50,891 nt of DNA from Bacteroides sp. (GCA_014801945.1 JAAVDF010000039.1:1-50891); one strand, 5' to 3'; numbered from the stretch's first letter, positions 35,321 to 44,550 are shown. Notes: generated by a model not told the origin, from the sequence alone. A program made the numbers and translations.

Positions 35321-36009
35321 TCAGTAAGGAGCTGACTTTCGATGAGCTCGGAATCGCGCCGGAGGATATCTACGAGCAGATGGGCTACGGCAAGGCTGTT
35401 CCTGACGATATGACTGTCGGCGAGACCATGAGCATGCTCGACCAGATACGTCCGATGCTCCGCCCGCGTTTCTGCGTATTCATTACCGACGGATCTCTTG
35501 ACATTGATTCGAAGATCCTTTCGGCTATGGGACGTGACTTTTCGATCGGACGCATAATCTCCCGTCAGCTCCGGGGCTCGCAACGCTACGCATTCTTTGT
35601 CGCAACGGCCGGAATGGAATTCGAACGGTTGCAACACGATCTCATGGCCGATGGTGACATGGTGAAAGTTTTCATCGCCGACGCCATAGGAAGCGTGATA
35701 GCCGAAAAAACTGCCGACCGAATGGAGGAAGCACTGCAGGAGCTTCTCGATAAGGCCGGATGGCATCACACCAACCGTTTCAGTCCCGGTTACTGCGGAT
35801 GGCATGTCTCGGAACAGCAGCAGCTCTTCCGACTCTTTCCGGAAGAAGAACCCTGCGGGGTCAGACTATCCCCTTCCAGTCTCATGACCCCGATAAAATC
35901 AGTCAGCGGTGTCATCGGTCTTGGAGAGAATGTCAGGAAGCTCGAATATTCCTGCGGTCTGTGTGACTACCGTCAATGTTACAAACGTAAGATAAAACCC
36001 ACTAAATAG
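35317..36009 (+). CDS. Stand-alone MetH activation-domain-like protein (corrinoid reactivase)
   Basis: A 230-aa protein resembling MetH module 4, the domain that reductively remethylates oxidised cob(II)alamin using S-adenosylmethionine. Key stretch: [15 protein letters not shown] (154-168), equivalent to the SAM-binding R-x-x-PGY motif, followed by [18 protein letters not shown]. The C-terminus has C213-xx-C216-xxxx-C221 ([11 protein letters not shown]), a possible metal or Fe-S site as in other corrinoid reactivators. It supplies exactly the module missing from the fusion protein in the divergent operon. Translationally coupled to the zinc methyltransferase. Confidence 0.82.
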   Translation: MISKELTFDELGIAPEDIYEQMGYGKAVPDDMTVGETMSMLDQIRPMLRPRFCVFITDGSLDIDSKILSAMGRDFSIGRIISRQLRGSQRYAFFVATAGMEFERLQHDLMADGDMVKVFIADAIGSVIAEKTADRMEEALQELLDKAGWHHTNRFSPGYCGWHVSEQQQLFRLFPEEEPCGVRLSPSSLMTPIKSVSGVIGLGENVRKLEYSCGLCDYRQCYKRKIKPTK

Positions 36010-36065
36010 ACATATTATCTATAAAGCAAATTTACAATACACTTAATTTCATATTATTCAGTATC

Positions 36066-37844
36066 ATGAACACTTATCCCAAAATCGGTATCCGTCCGGT
36101 AATCGACGCTCGTCAGGGTGGTATCCGCGAAAGTCTTGAAGACAAGACCATGAATCTTGCCAAAGCAGTGGCCGACCTTATAGCAGCCAACCTCCGCTAC
36201 CCCGATGGAAGCCCCGTGCAGTGCGTGATCGCTGACGGCACTATCGGCCGCGTACCTGAGACAGCAGCTTGCGCCGAGAAGTTCGAGCGCGAAGGTGTAG
36301 GCGCAACCATTACCGTCACTTCATGCTGGTGCTACGGTTCAGAGACTATGGACATGAATCCTCACTGGCCCAAGGCTGTATGGGGTTTCAACGGAACTGA
36401 GCGTCCCGGTGCGGTATATCTTGCAGCTGTTCTCGCAGCTCACGCTCAGAAAGGCCTCCCCGCATTCGGTATCTACGGACACAACGTGCAGGATCTCGAT
36501 GACAACAGCATCCCCGCTGATGTAGCTGAAAAACTTCTCCGCTTCACCCGCGCCGCCCTCGCTGTGGCACTCATGCGTGGCAAATCATACCTTTCCATCG
36601 GCTCAGTGTCAATGGGTATCGCAGGTTCTATCGTCAACCCGGATTTCTTCCAAGAATATCTCGGTATGCGCACCGAATCAGTCGATGCTACCGAAATCAT
36701 GCGCCGCATGACCCTCGGCATCTATGATCAGGAAGAATACGCTAAGGCGATGGCATGGACTGAAAAGTACTGCAAGCCCCGTGAAGGCGAGGACTTCAAG
36801 AATCGTCCCGAAAAGAAAAAGACCCGCGAGGAGAAGGAAGCTGACTGGGAATTTGTCGTTAAGATGACCCTCATCGTGCGCGACCTCCTCAAAGGTAACC
36901 CCAAACTCCGCGAAATGGGCTTCAAGGAAGAAGCTCTCGGCCACAATGCTATCGCCGGCGGTTTCCAAGGTCAGCGTCAGTGGACCGACTTCTATCCCAA
37001 CGGTGACTTTACTGAAGCCCTCCTCAACACCTCGTTCGACTGGAACGGCATCCGTGAGGCATTCGTATTCGCAACAGAAAATGACGCATGCAACGGAGTG
37101 GCAATGCTCTTCGGTCACCTCCTCACTAACCGTGCACAGTTCTTCAGCGATGTCCGCACTTACTGGAGTCCTGAAGCCGTATATCGTGTGACAGGCAAGG
37201 AACTCACCGGCCGTGCCGCAGGCGGTATGATCCACCTCATCAACTCCGGTGCAACCACACTCGACGGTACAGGCCAGTCAGTGGATGCCGAAGGTGTTCC
37301 CACCATGAAACCCCACTGGGAGATGGATGAGAAGGATGTTGAAAACTGTCTCGGTGCCACCACTTGGTATCCTGCCGACCGTGACTACTTCCGTGGCGGC
37401 GGTTTCTCATCAAACTTCCTCACCAAGGGCGGTATGCCTGTGACCATGATGCGTCTCAACCTCGTCAAAGGTCTCGGTCCGGTTCTCCAGATCGCCGAAG
37501 GCTGGACAGCCGACGTCGATCCCGAAATCAACAAGGTGCTCGACATGCGTACAGACCCCACTTGGCCCACCACTTGGTTCGTTCCCCGTCTCTGCCCCGA
37601 CCGCGACGCATTCAAGGATGTATATTCAGTGATGAACAACTGGGGTGCAAACCACGGTGCTATTTCCTATGGCCACATCGGTCAGGACCTCATCACACTC
37701 GCATCGATCCTGCGTATCCCCGTCTGCATGCACAACGTCGAAGAGGACAAGATCTTCCGTCCCGCTGCTTGGAATGCATTCGGCATGGATAAGGAAGGTT
37801 CGGACTACCGCGCATGTGCCGCTTACGGTCCTATCTACAAATAA
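36066..37844 (+). CDS. fucI: L-fucose isomerase
   Basis: A 592-aa ketol isomerase converting L-fucose to L-fuculose (also D-arabinose to D-ribulose). Start [16 protein letters not shown] and full family length. The metal/catalytic acids lie in [13 protein letters not shown]; further family marks are [29 protein letters not shown] and [20 protein letters not shown] (partial). It is 56 bp after the reactivase gene, so the methyltransferase pair and the fucose genes share an operon. No fuculokinase or fuculose-phosphate aldolase is in the window. Confidence 0.95.
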   Translation: MNTYPKIGIRPVIDARQGGIRESLEDKTMNLAKAVADLIAANLRYPDGSPVQCVIADGTIGRVPETAACAEKFEREGVGATITVTSCWCYGSETMDMNPHWPKAVWGFNGTERPGAVYLAAVLAAHAQKGLPAFGIYGHNVQDLDDNSIPADVAEKLLRFTRAALAVALMRGKSYLSIGSVSMGIAGSIVNPDFFQEYLGMRTESVDATEIMRRMTLGIYDQEEYAKAMAWTEKYCKPREGEDFKNRPEKKKTREEKEADWEFVVKMTLIVRDLLKGNPKLREMGFKEEALGHNAIAGGFQGQRQWTDFYPNGDFTEALLNTSFDWNGIREAFVFATENDACNGVAMLFGHLLTNRAQFFSDVRTYWSPEAVYRVTGKELTGRAAGGMIHLINSGATTLDGTGQSVDAEGVPTMKPHWEMDEKDVENCLGATTWYPADRDYFRGGGFSSNFLTKGGMPVTMMRLNLVKGLGPVLQIAEGWTADVDPEINKVLDMRTDPTWPTTWFVPRLCPDRDAFKDVYSVMNNWGANHGAISYGHIGQDLITLASILRIPVCMHNVEEDKIFRPAAWNAFGMDKEGSDYRACAAYGPIYK

Positions 37845-37871
37845 AAATTTTTCATTAAGCAAATAATAAAG

Positions 37872-37961
37872 GAGGTTGTGTCAGGATTAAATTCAGAAGT
37901 TCCGGCCTACGCAAGCGCAGGTCCAGCAAAATTTAATTATTCTGACACAACCTCTTTTTTT
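37872..37961 (+). terminator. Terminator/attenuator between fucI and the mutarotase gene
   Basis: GAGGTTGTGTCAG (37872-37884) is perfectly complementary to 37942-37954 and is followed by seven T (37955-37961). The 57-nt loop contains a second nested pairing (ATTAAATT with AATTTAAT). The structure sits inside the operon and overlaps any N-terminal extension of the next gene. Confidence 0.75.
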
Positions 37962-38003
37962 CCCAACACCCAGATTATGCAAAAGAAGGAAACCGGTTAT
38001 CCT

Positions 38004-38366
38004 ATGAAGGAATATAAAGTGCCGGTGAAACGTTTCTGCCGCACTCTTGACCTGAAAGATGATCCGGAGCTCATAGCCGAGTACCGCAAACGTCATGCTG
38101 AAGAAAATTTCTGGCCTGAAATACTCGCCGGAATCAAGGAGGTGGGCATACTTGAAATGGATATCTATCTGCGCGGCACGCGCCTGATGATGATACTCGA
38201 AGTCCCGGCCGATCTTGACCTTGACGAAGCCATGACCCGTCTGGCAACACTCCCGCGCCAACAGGAATGGGAAGACTACATGTCGATATTCCAGCAGGCA
38301 GAACCCGGCGCGTCCTCTGCAGAAAAATGGCAGCCGATGGAGAGAGTGTTTCATCTCTACGACTGA
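38004..38366 (+). CDS. L-rhamnose/L-fucose mutarotase family protein (RhaM-like)
   Basis: About 120 aa, a ferredoxin-like aldose 1-epimerase that interconverts anomers of 6-deoxy sugars. The core RFCRTLDLKDDPELIAEYRK, HAEENFWPEI and MERVFHLYD matches the RhaM/DUF718 family. Upstream GTG/ATG starts at 37878 and 37977 exist, but the first lies inside a strong terminator hairpin, so 38004 (MKEYKVPVKRFC) is preferred. Its place between fucI and fucP indicates L-fucose as substrate. Confidence 0.82.
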   Translation: MKEYKVPVKRFCRTLDLKDDPELIAEYRKRHAEENFWPEILAGIKEVGILEMDIYLRGTRLMMILEVPADLDLDEAMTRLATLPRQQEWEDYMSIFQQAEPGASSAEKWQPMERVFHLYD

Positions 38367-38431
38367 TTCACCAGCCTCTACCTACCTATTCTCATTCACC
38401 TTAACCGCACCTGAAAACAAACATATCATAA

Positions 38432-39748
38432 ATGAAAGAATCTCAATCGTCCGAATCGCAGTCGCTCCTGCGATCCAACGGCATCAATTACCTCGTACCG
38501 TTTATCCTTATTACAAGTTGCTTTGCTTTGTGGGGCTTCGCCAATGACATCACCAACCCGATGGTCAAAGCTTTTTCAAAGATCTTCCGCATGAGTGTGA
38601 CCGACGGCACTCTCGTACAGGTAGCATTCTACGGCGGCTACTTCGCCATGGCTTTCCCTGCCGCTATTTTCATACGCCGCTTCTCCTACAAGGCAGGTGT
38701 CCTCCTCGGACTCGGCCTCTATGCCTGCGGAGCATTCCTCTTCTATCCGGCCATGCTTACCGGAAGCTACTATCCATTCCTCATCGCCTATTTCATACTG
38801 ACCTGCGGTCTGTCATTCCTTGAGACGAGCTGTAATCCTTACATCCTGTCAATGGGATCGGAGGCGACAGCCACCCGCCGTCTCAACATGGCCCAGTCAT
38901 TCAATCCTGTCGGATCACTGATGGGCATGTGGGTAGCAATGACTTTCATTCAGGCCAAGCTCAACCCGATGGAGACCGAGGCACGCGCACAGTTGAGCGA
39001 TGCCGAATTTGAAGCCGTGCGTGACGCCGATCTTCTCACGCTCATCACTCCTTATATCTTCATCGGACTTGTCGTATTGCTGATGTTTGTGGTGATTGCG
39101 GTGACACGAATGCCCAAGAACGGCGATCAGTCGCACTCCATCAACTTTTTCAGTACGCTTCGCCGCATCTTCTCACTGAGCCGTTACCGCGAAGGCGTGA
39201 TCGCGCAGTTCTTCTATGTAGGCGCACAGATCATGTGCTGGACATTCATCATTCAGTACGGCACACGCGTTTTCATGCTCGAAGGTCTTGATGAAAAGAG
39301 TGCGGAAGTCCTCTCGCAGAAGTACAACATAATTGCAATGGCCATCTTCTGCTGCAGCCGTTTCGTCTGCACCTATCTTCTCCGCTACATCAACGCAGGA
39401 CGTCTGCTCGCTGTGCTTGCCACTGCCGCCGCTATCCTCACAGTCGGTGTCATCATGTTCCAAGACCGCATGGGAGTCTATTGTCTCGTAGGGGTCTCTG
39501 CCTGCATGTCACTCATGTTCCCTACCATCTACGGTATCGCTCTTAACGGCCTCGGTGATGATGCCAAATTCGGTGCGGCTGGTCTGATCATGGCTATTCT
39601 CGGCGGATCCGTGCTGCCTCCGCTTCAGGCACGCATAATCGACTGCGGTACGATCGCAGACTTCCCCGCTGTCAATATCTCGTTTGTGCTCCCCCTCATC
39701 TGCTTCCTCGTGATCATAGTCTATGGAATGCGCAGAGCTAAGGAATAA
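38432..39748 (+). CDS. fucP: L-fucose:H+ symporter family permease (FucP-like MFS)
   Basis: A 438-aa major-facilitator protein with 12 hydrophobic helices. The FucP-type signature is near the N-terminus (CFALWGFANDITNPMVKAF) and GLSFLETSCNPYILSMG in helix 4-5. Imports L-fucose or a similar sugar with protons. Last gene of the rightward operon, 65 bp after the mutarotase gene, followed by a strong terminator. Glucose/galactose MFS porters of Bacteroidetes share these motifs, but the gene neighbours support fucose. Confidence 0.88.
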   Translation: MKESQSSESQSLLRSNGINYLVPFILITSCFALWGFANDITNPMVKAFSKIFRMSVTDGTLVQVAFYGGYFAMAFPAAIFIRRFSYKAGVLLGLGLYACGAFLFYPAMLTGSYYPFLIAYFILTCGLSFLETSCNPYILSMGSEATATRRLNMAQSFNPVGSLMGMWVAMTFIQAKLNPMETEARAQLSDAEFEAVRDADLLTLITPYIFIGLVVLLMFVVIAVTRMPKNGDQSHSINFFSTLRRIFSLSRYREGVIAQFFYVGAQIMCWTFIIQYGTRVFMLEGLDEKSAEVLSQKYNIIAMAIFCCSRFVCTYLLRYINAGRLLAVLATAAAILTVGVIMFQDRMGVYCLVGVSACMSLMFPTIYGIALNGLGDDAKFGAAGLIMAILGGSVLPPLQARIIDCGTIADFPAVNISFVLPLICFLVIIVYGMRRAKE

Positions 39749-39777
39749 TACATATTATTACATATCCACACAAAATG

Positions 39778-39818
39778 CCGGGCCGATGATCACAGTTTCA
39801 TCGGCCCGGTATTTTTTA
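39778..39818 (+). terminator. Rho-independent terminator of the fucose operon
   Basis: Stem CCGGGCCGATGA (39778-39789) with 39798-39809, tail TATTTTTTAC. It also lies between convergent genes and may act leftward. Confidence 0.88.
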
Positions 39819-39825
39819 CTTCAAA

Positions 39826-41205
39826 TCAGAATTCGGCCACAGGTTCACGACCTTCGAGCCATGCAATCATATTGAGGACAAGATAATTCCAGTTCTGGAA
39901 TCCCTTGTTGATTATAGGTTCGCCGGTGTCGGGATTATAGTATTCATGCAATGCTCCCTCTTTCTCATAATCCATACCGAAAAGTGTCACGGTCTTGTCT
40001 GCCAGCTCACGGGCCTCGTCATTAAAACCGTAATTGACCAATCCACGGAACACGAGATAATTGGATATGCCCCATATAGGCCCTTGCCAGTTGGAGGGAT
40101 TGTGGGTAGCGTTCATATTATACATTTTTTCGAGCTTCGAGAGCGTACGGACGCCGTAAGGAGCACTGAACGTGCGCGGATCACTGTAATTCTCGGCTAC
40201 CATACGTCGTGCCTGCTCCTCAGTAGCAATCCCGGCCCACATGGTCATGAAACCGGACCAAACACCTATACGCTGTATCAGGCAGGGATAATTACGTGGC
40301 ATTCCGCTATGGAGCACCATTTCTGTTCCGAAAATGATCGAAGGCTCGTTGGTCACCGGAAGCAGATTCAGATCCACAGAGTAGTAGAACCCATCCTTCT
40401 CATCCCAGCAATGCTCCTGCACGGCGGCTTTCAATGCGTCAGCATCTGCTGCGTAACGTTGCGCGTCAGCATCTCGGCCGAGCTGTCCGGCCAGATAAGC
40501 CATCGCCTCAAGCTCTTTGTACATCAGACAGTTCAGGAAAATAGATGCGGAACTACCTTTGGGGCGGAAAAATGTTGACGGATCGTTATCGACACCTATG
40601 GCGAGATCATCCTGCCAGTAATACAATCCGGTCTCCGCATGGCGGTGGTGGTTCTGATAGTTGTCAATGAAACCCTGCATTGCATGGAACTTTTCCGAGA
40701 GCCACGAGGCATCACCGCCGTTGACACGGGTCAGGAAGGCTGCATGCTGAGCAAGCACTGGCTTGTGCATATTTGTCGAATATATATCTGCCGGTTTTAT
40801 CTTGGCAGGATCACTGTCCTTGTCAATGCACATGGGCATATAGCCATCCTCACCTGTATGATGCAGGAAATTAAGGATACATCCCTGCTCATAAACGAGG
40901 GCTTTCTCCTTATCCTCGGCTGACCCGCGCTCTTCGAGAATCTGACGCAGTGCAATGTCGGAAGTCCATGAATCCCAGTCCCAAAGCACATTGGCATAGC
41001 CCTGACTTCCGGGAGTTATATACGGATAAACCAATGCTCCACCGGATGCATCACGAAACATCTGTTTATAGTCCTTCCCTATATTCTCCTTGCAGAGTTG
41101 CTTATAGACATCAATTCTGTTTGCCGTGTTTTCGGTAGTCGCGTTTGCCGTTCCGGATGTCACCAGACACGCGGCCAACAGCAAGGACTTCATCGATTTT
41201 CTCAT
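39826..41205 (-). CDS. Exported GH63-like alpha-glycosidase
   Basis: A 459-aa (alpha/alpha)6-barrel glycosidase. Signal peptide (about 1-22, LLLAACLVTSGTANA). Motifs of the GH63/GH37 clan: LWDWDSWTSDIALRQ (95-110 region) and NWQGPIWGISNYLVFRGL near the C-terminus; the W-x-GPIW form points to GH63 rather than trehalase. Bacterial GH63 enzymes act on alpha-glucosyl/mannosyl-glycerate type or alpha-glucosyl glycans; the target here is unknown. It has its own promoter and is not cotranscribed with the dehydrogenase operon. Confidence 0.8.
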   Translation of the reverse strand: MRKSMKSLLLAACLVTSGTANATTENTANRIDVYKQLCKENIGKDYKQMFRDASGGALVYPYITPGSQGYANVLWDWDSWTSDIALRQILEERGSAEDKEKALVYEQGCILNFLHHTGEDGYMPMCIDKDSDPAKIKPADIYSTNMHKPVLAQHAAFLTRVNGGDASWLSEKFHAMQGFIDNYQNHHRHAETGLYYWQDDLAIGVDNDPSTFFRPKGSSASIFLNCLMYKELEAMAYLAGQLGRDADAQRYAADADALKAAVQEHCWDEKDGFYYSVDLNLLPVTNEPSIIFGTEMVLHSGMPRNYPCLIQRIGVWSGFMTMWAGIATEEQARRMVAENYSDPRTFSAPYGVRTLSKLEKMYNMNATHNPSNWQGPIWGISNYLVFRGLVNYGFNDEARELADKTVTLFGMDYEKEGALHEYYNPDTGEPIINKGFQNWNYLVLNMIAWLEGREPVAEF

Positions 41206-41263
41206 TGGTAATAAGATTTTTAGATCAATTTGGATACTCTGCCCGTAAAGCCGGACATCAACA

Positions 41264-41294
41264 CAAAGTTACAAGCATTTTTCGGAATATGAAA
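41264..41294 (-). promoter_or_regulatory. Promoter of the GH63-like gene
   Basis: Minus strand: TTTC (41294-41291), 19 bases, TAACTTTG (41271-41264). Leader about 50 nt. Confidence 0.7.
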
Positions 41295-41334
41295 ACATCA
41301 GCTTGAAAGTAGTGTGACTTTTACCTCTATGATA

Positions 41335-41380
41335 AACAAAAGAAGATCATGCCAAAAGTGTTTTTCTGACATGATCTTCT
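41335..41380 (-). terminator. Terminator of the dehydrogenase operon
   Basis: AGAAGATCATG (41341-41351) pairs with CATGATCTTCT (41370-41380); on the minus strand the stem is followed by TTTGTTT. Confidence 0.75.
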
Positions 41381-41419
41381 TATATTTCAAGCTAATATGT
41401 GCAATATTAATCCGTCGGC

Positions 41420-42445
41420 TCAGGCGAATTTCACAAGAATGCGGAATACTTTTCCGGGATTGGCATCCCACTGCTTGAGGGCCTCACCGGCTTCATCGGG
41501 AGTGACTGTCGCAGAGATGAGCTTCTCGGCATTCTCACGGCCTCCGGCAAGGAAGTAGCGGATGACGGCTGCAAAGTCATTGGGCATGGCGTTGCGCGAA
41601 CCACGGATGTCGAGTTCCTTCTGAACGAAAAGTTTGGTATGGAACGATACGTCATCCTTGGCATAACCGATGCAGACCACACGACCGCAGAAAGCAACAT
41701 TATCGACCGCTGCAACGTAGGTGAACGGTGAACCTACAGCCTCGATCACTACATCAGGGCCATTTCCGTCAGTGAGGCGGGCAAGTTCATCAGCAAGATT
41801 TGAGGTCGCAGAGTTGATGGAGTATGTCGCACCGAGTTCACGTGCAAGAGCAAGCTTCTCATCATCAAGGTCGATAGCAATTACGGTAGCTCCACGGAGC
41901 GAAGCACGCACGATAGCTCCAAGACCGATCATACCGCAACCGATCACGGCAACGGTGTCGATATCTGTAACCTGACCGCGATCAACGGCATGGAAACCTA
42001 CGCTCATCGGCTCGACAAGCGCACATTCGCGCGGAGTGAGACCCTGCGCAGGGATGATCTTTGTCCAAGGTACGGCGATATAATCCGACATGGCACCGTG
42101 ACGCTGCACTCCGAGAGTCTCGTTGTGACGACATGCATTGGGACGGCCGCGACGGCATGAAGAGCACTTACCGCATGCGGTGTAGGGATTCACCGTAACA
42201 CTCATTCCCTTCTCGAAGAGTCCGGCGGGAACTGCCGTACCGACCTCCTCTACCGTACCTCCGATCTCATGACCGGGGATCACCTGATCAATAGCCATAG
42301 GATTCTTGCCACGGAAAGTATTGAGATCCGAACCGCAGAAACCCACGTAGTGAATCTTGACCAATACTTCATCCGGACCGAGAACCGGGATTGCCTGCTC
42401 CTCGACAACTACACGACCGGGAGCTACAATTTTTACTGACTGCAT
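41420..42445 (-). CDS. Zinc-dependent alcohol dehydrogenase, L-galactonate-5-dehydrogenase-like
   Basis: A 341-aa medium-chain dehydrogenase. Catalytic zinc ligands Cys in GFCGSD and His-Glu in PGHEIGG; structural zinc from the four-cysteine CGKCSSCRRGRPNAC segment; nucleotide-binding VIGCGMIGLGAI. The pattern GVQRHGAMSDYIAVP and KELDIRGSRNAMPNDFAAV resembles L-galactonate/sorbitol-type dehydrogenases. Third gene of an operon with a lactonase-like amidohydrolase and an L-galactose/L-fucose dehydrogenase-like reductase, so a sugar-acid oxidation step is likely. Exact substrate is inference. Confidence 0.82.
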   Translation of the reverse strand: MQSVKIVAPGRVVVEEQAIPVLGPDEVLVKIHYVGFCGSDLNTFRGKNPMAIDQVIPGHEIGGTVEEVGTAVPAGLFEKGMSVTVNPYTACGKCSSCRRGRPNACRHNETLGVQRHGAMSDYIAVPWTKIIPAQGLTPRECALVEPMSVGFHAVDRGQVTDIDTVAVIGCGMIGLGAIVRASLRGATVIAIDLDDEKLALARELGATYSINSATSNLADELARLTDGNGPDVVIEAVGSPFTYVAAVDNVAFCGRVVCIGYAKDDVSFHTKLFVQKELDIRGSRNAMPNDFAAVIRYFLAGGRENAEKLISATVTPDEAGEALKQWDANPGKVFRILVKFA

Positions 42446-42509
42446 TTTAGTTCTTTTATTTTTAATTCGTTGGATTATGCTTTAGAAATATTATACTCTG
42501 GAGAGAAGA

Positions 42510-43436
42510 TTACTCCGACATGTTCTTGACGTAAGGCAATACGGGAAGATTCTTAAAGCCGTAGAACCTTATAGCGTTATCGCCCAAGAACAGATGCTTT
42601 TCCTCATCGGTCAGCTCTGTCGATTTGGTAATGAAATCGTAGGACATACGGTATGTGATAGCCGTGATGGTACGCGGATAGTCCGAACCCCACATCAATT
42701 TATCCATACCCACCTCATCGGCCGCCTCCTTGATGGCTCTGACAGCCGAGGGGAAAGGATAAAATTCAGAGTTGAAGAGCCATGTGATACCTCCCGATTC
42801 CACCATCACGTTTTTAGCACGCGCAAGCTTGATCTGCTCCATCCAGCCATCAGTGGTGACCATGCCGAAATGGCCGATGGCCACCTTCAGATCCGGACAT
42901 TCCTCAATGACTTCCTTCATCTCACCGACCTGCATATCGCCGTCGGCAAGAGTGATCGAGAGAATGACACCTCGGCGTTCCATCTCCTTGAAAAGTTGCA
43001 TCATCTCCTCGGAGTTGAGCCATACTCTTTTCTCTCCTTCAAGCGGAAGACGATGGGCCGGAATGGCGAGACCACGGAATCCGGCATCCATCAGCTCTTT
43101 GGCCTTGGGAAGAAAACCCGGCTCACGAAACTCACACATACCGTTGACAAAGAATCGGTCAGGATGCTTCCGAGCCACCTCCGCAAGATACTCATTCTGC
43201 TCTCCGTCGATAAACTCCTGCACGATGACCGCGCCGGCCACCTGTGCATAATCCATATTGGAGAGAAAGACCTCCACGGTGTTTCGTCCGTCGATCATGA
43301 ACGGAGGAAGCATCTGACGCTCCTCTCCCATGAAGTCGGCACGTCCGTTGGGGAGCGGACGGATCGGGCGACCGTTGACCACGGTGTCCTGACGCAGCCA
43401 CAGATGGGCGTGAGCGTCTATAATGAAGTGCTCCAT
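42510..43436 (-). CDS. Amidohydrolase-family protein, probable sugar lactonase
   Basis: A 308-aa metal-dependent TIM-barrel hydrolase. Metal ligands His9-x-His11 (DAHAHLW), a later His in VAIGHFGM and the terminal Asp in LMWGSDYPRT. The branch (amidohydrolase 2) contains L-fucono-/L-rhamnono-lactonases and some decarboxylases. It sits 21 bp after an L-galactose/L-fucose-dehydrogenase-like gene, whose product would be a lactone, which supports the lactonase reading. Confidence 0.75.
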   Translation of the reverse strand: MEHFIIDAHAHLWLRQDTVVNGRPIRPLPNGRADFMGEERQMLPPFMIDGRNTVEVFLSNMDYAQVAGAVIVQEFIDGEQNEYLAEVARKHPDRFFVNGMCEFREPGFLPKAKELMDAGFRGLAIPAHRLPLEGEKRVWLNSEEMMQLFKEMERRGVILSITLADGDMQVGEMKEVIEECPDLKVAIGHFGMVTTDGWMEQIKLARAKNVMVESGGITWLFNSEFYPFPSAVRAIKEAADEVGMDKLMWGSDYPRTITAITYRMSYDFITKSTELTDEEKHLFLGDNAIRFYGFKNLPVLPYVKNMSE

Positions 43437-43457
43437 ATATCTTATAGCTGATCTTGA

Positions 43458-44390
43458 TTATGAATTTTTCCAGCGTGCGCCCATCTGGTCACCGATAATC
43501 TCGCGGACTTCCTTTACAAGAGTCTCGTCCATCGGCTCTTCGGCATACTGAAGATTACGGCGCACATTGTCCGGATTGGCTGAACTGAAGAGAGTGGTTG
43601 CGATACGAGGATTGCTGATGGCATACTGCACGGCCAGTTTTTCGATCGGATACCCCTTGGCGGCACAGTGTTCGGCCGCCTTTTTGCAAGCTTCGACAAG
43701 TCCCTTGGGAGCCGGATGCCATGCGGGGACACCGCGCTGCGACAGAAGTCCCATCGAGAGTGGCGACGCGCTTATGACACCGATGCCTTTCTCCTCAAAC
43801 ATGTCGAGATAGTCGAGCAGAAGCGTATCGTTGAGCGTATAGTGACAGAAATTCATGATGGTCTCCACCATGCCGTCGGGCGTATGTTCCACCACCCATT
43901 TTATGTTCTCAGGCTGGAGATCAGTGATGCCGACGTGACTCACGACACCTTTCTCCTTGAGTTCGACAAGCGCGGGGAGGGTCTCGTTAACAACCTGATT
44001 GAGATCGGCGAACTCGATATCGTGGACGTTGATGAGATCGATATGGTCAATGCCGAGACGCTCCATGCTCTCATAGACGCTCTCCTTGGCACGCTTGGCC
44101 GAATAGTCCCACGTGTTGACACCATCCTTGCCATAGCGTCCGACCTTCGTCGAGAGGTAATATTTATCACGGGGGATCTCACGCAATGCCTTGCCGAGCA
44201 CAGTCTCCGCCTTGTAATGTCCATAGTAAGGCGACACGTCTATGAAGTTCATACCTCCATCCACAGCAGCGTGGACTGCCTCAAGCGCACGGGGTTCGTT
44301 GATGTCGTGAAACACTGCGCCGAGCGACGACGCTCCGAAACTCAGGGCCGACACCTTCATGCCGGTTTTGCCTATTTCATGATATTCCAT
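43458..44390 (-). CDS. Aldo/keto reductase, L-galactose/L-fucose 1-dehydrogenase-like
   Basis: A 310-aa NAD(P)-dependent barrel oxidoreductase. The AKR tetrad is visible: Asp51 and Tyr56 (FIDVSPYYGHYK), Lys in LSTKVGRYG, His in NVHDIEFADL. The stretches HDIEFADLNQVVNETLPAL and GVISASPLSMGLLSQRG closely resemble plant L-galactose dehydrogenase, which also oxidises L-fucose at C1. First gene of the operon reductase-amidohydrolase-dehydrogenase, behind a canonical promoter. Confidence 0.85.
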   Translation of the reverse strand: MEYHEIGKTGMKVSALSFGASSLGAVFHDINEPRALEAVHAAVDGGMNFIDVSPYYGHYKAETVLGKALREIPRDKYYLSTKVGRYGKDGVNTWDYSAKRAKESVYESMERLGIDHIDLINVHDIEFADLNQVVNETLPALVELKEKGVVSHVGITDLQPENIKWVVEHTPDGMVETIMNFCHYTLNDTLLLDYLDMFEEKGIGVISASPLSMGLLSQRGVPAWHPAPKGLVEACKKAAEHCAAKGYPIEKLAVQYAISNPRIATTLFSSANPDNVRRNLQYAEEPMDETLVKEVREIIGDQMGARWKNS

Positions 44391-44450
44391 AATAAATATT
44401 GTAATTTTTATTCAAGGTGAGTGGTGACAGATTTACGGTCATCCATTGCG

Positions 44451-44481
44451 CAAAGTTACAAATTTAGGCATAAGCATCAAA
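44451..44481 (-). promoter_or_regulatory. Canonical promoter of the L-sugar oxidation operon
   Basis: Minus strand: TTTG (44481-44478), exactly 19 bases, TAACTTTG (44458-44451). Start near 44444, leader about 54 nt. Confidence 0.85.
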
Positions 44482-44550
44482 AATAATCCGCTATTATTCG
44501 ACATTAAAGTTTTGACAATAAGCCACCCCCACCCGACTTGCCAAAAGGAA

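Noticed and set aside
42594-44420. 285-aa and 250-aa plus-strand frames
   Set aside because: Antisense to the amidohydrolase and aldo/keto reductase genes.
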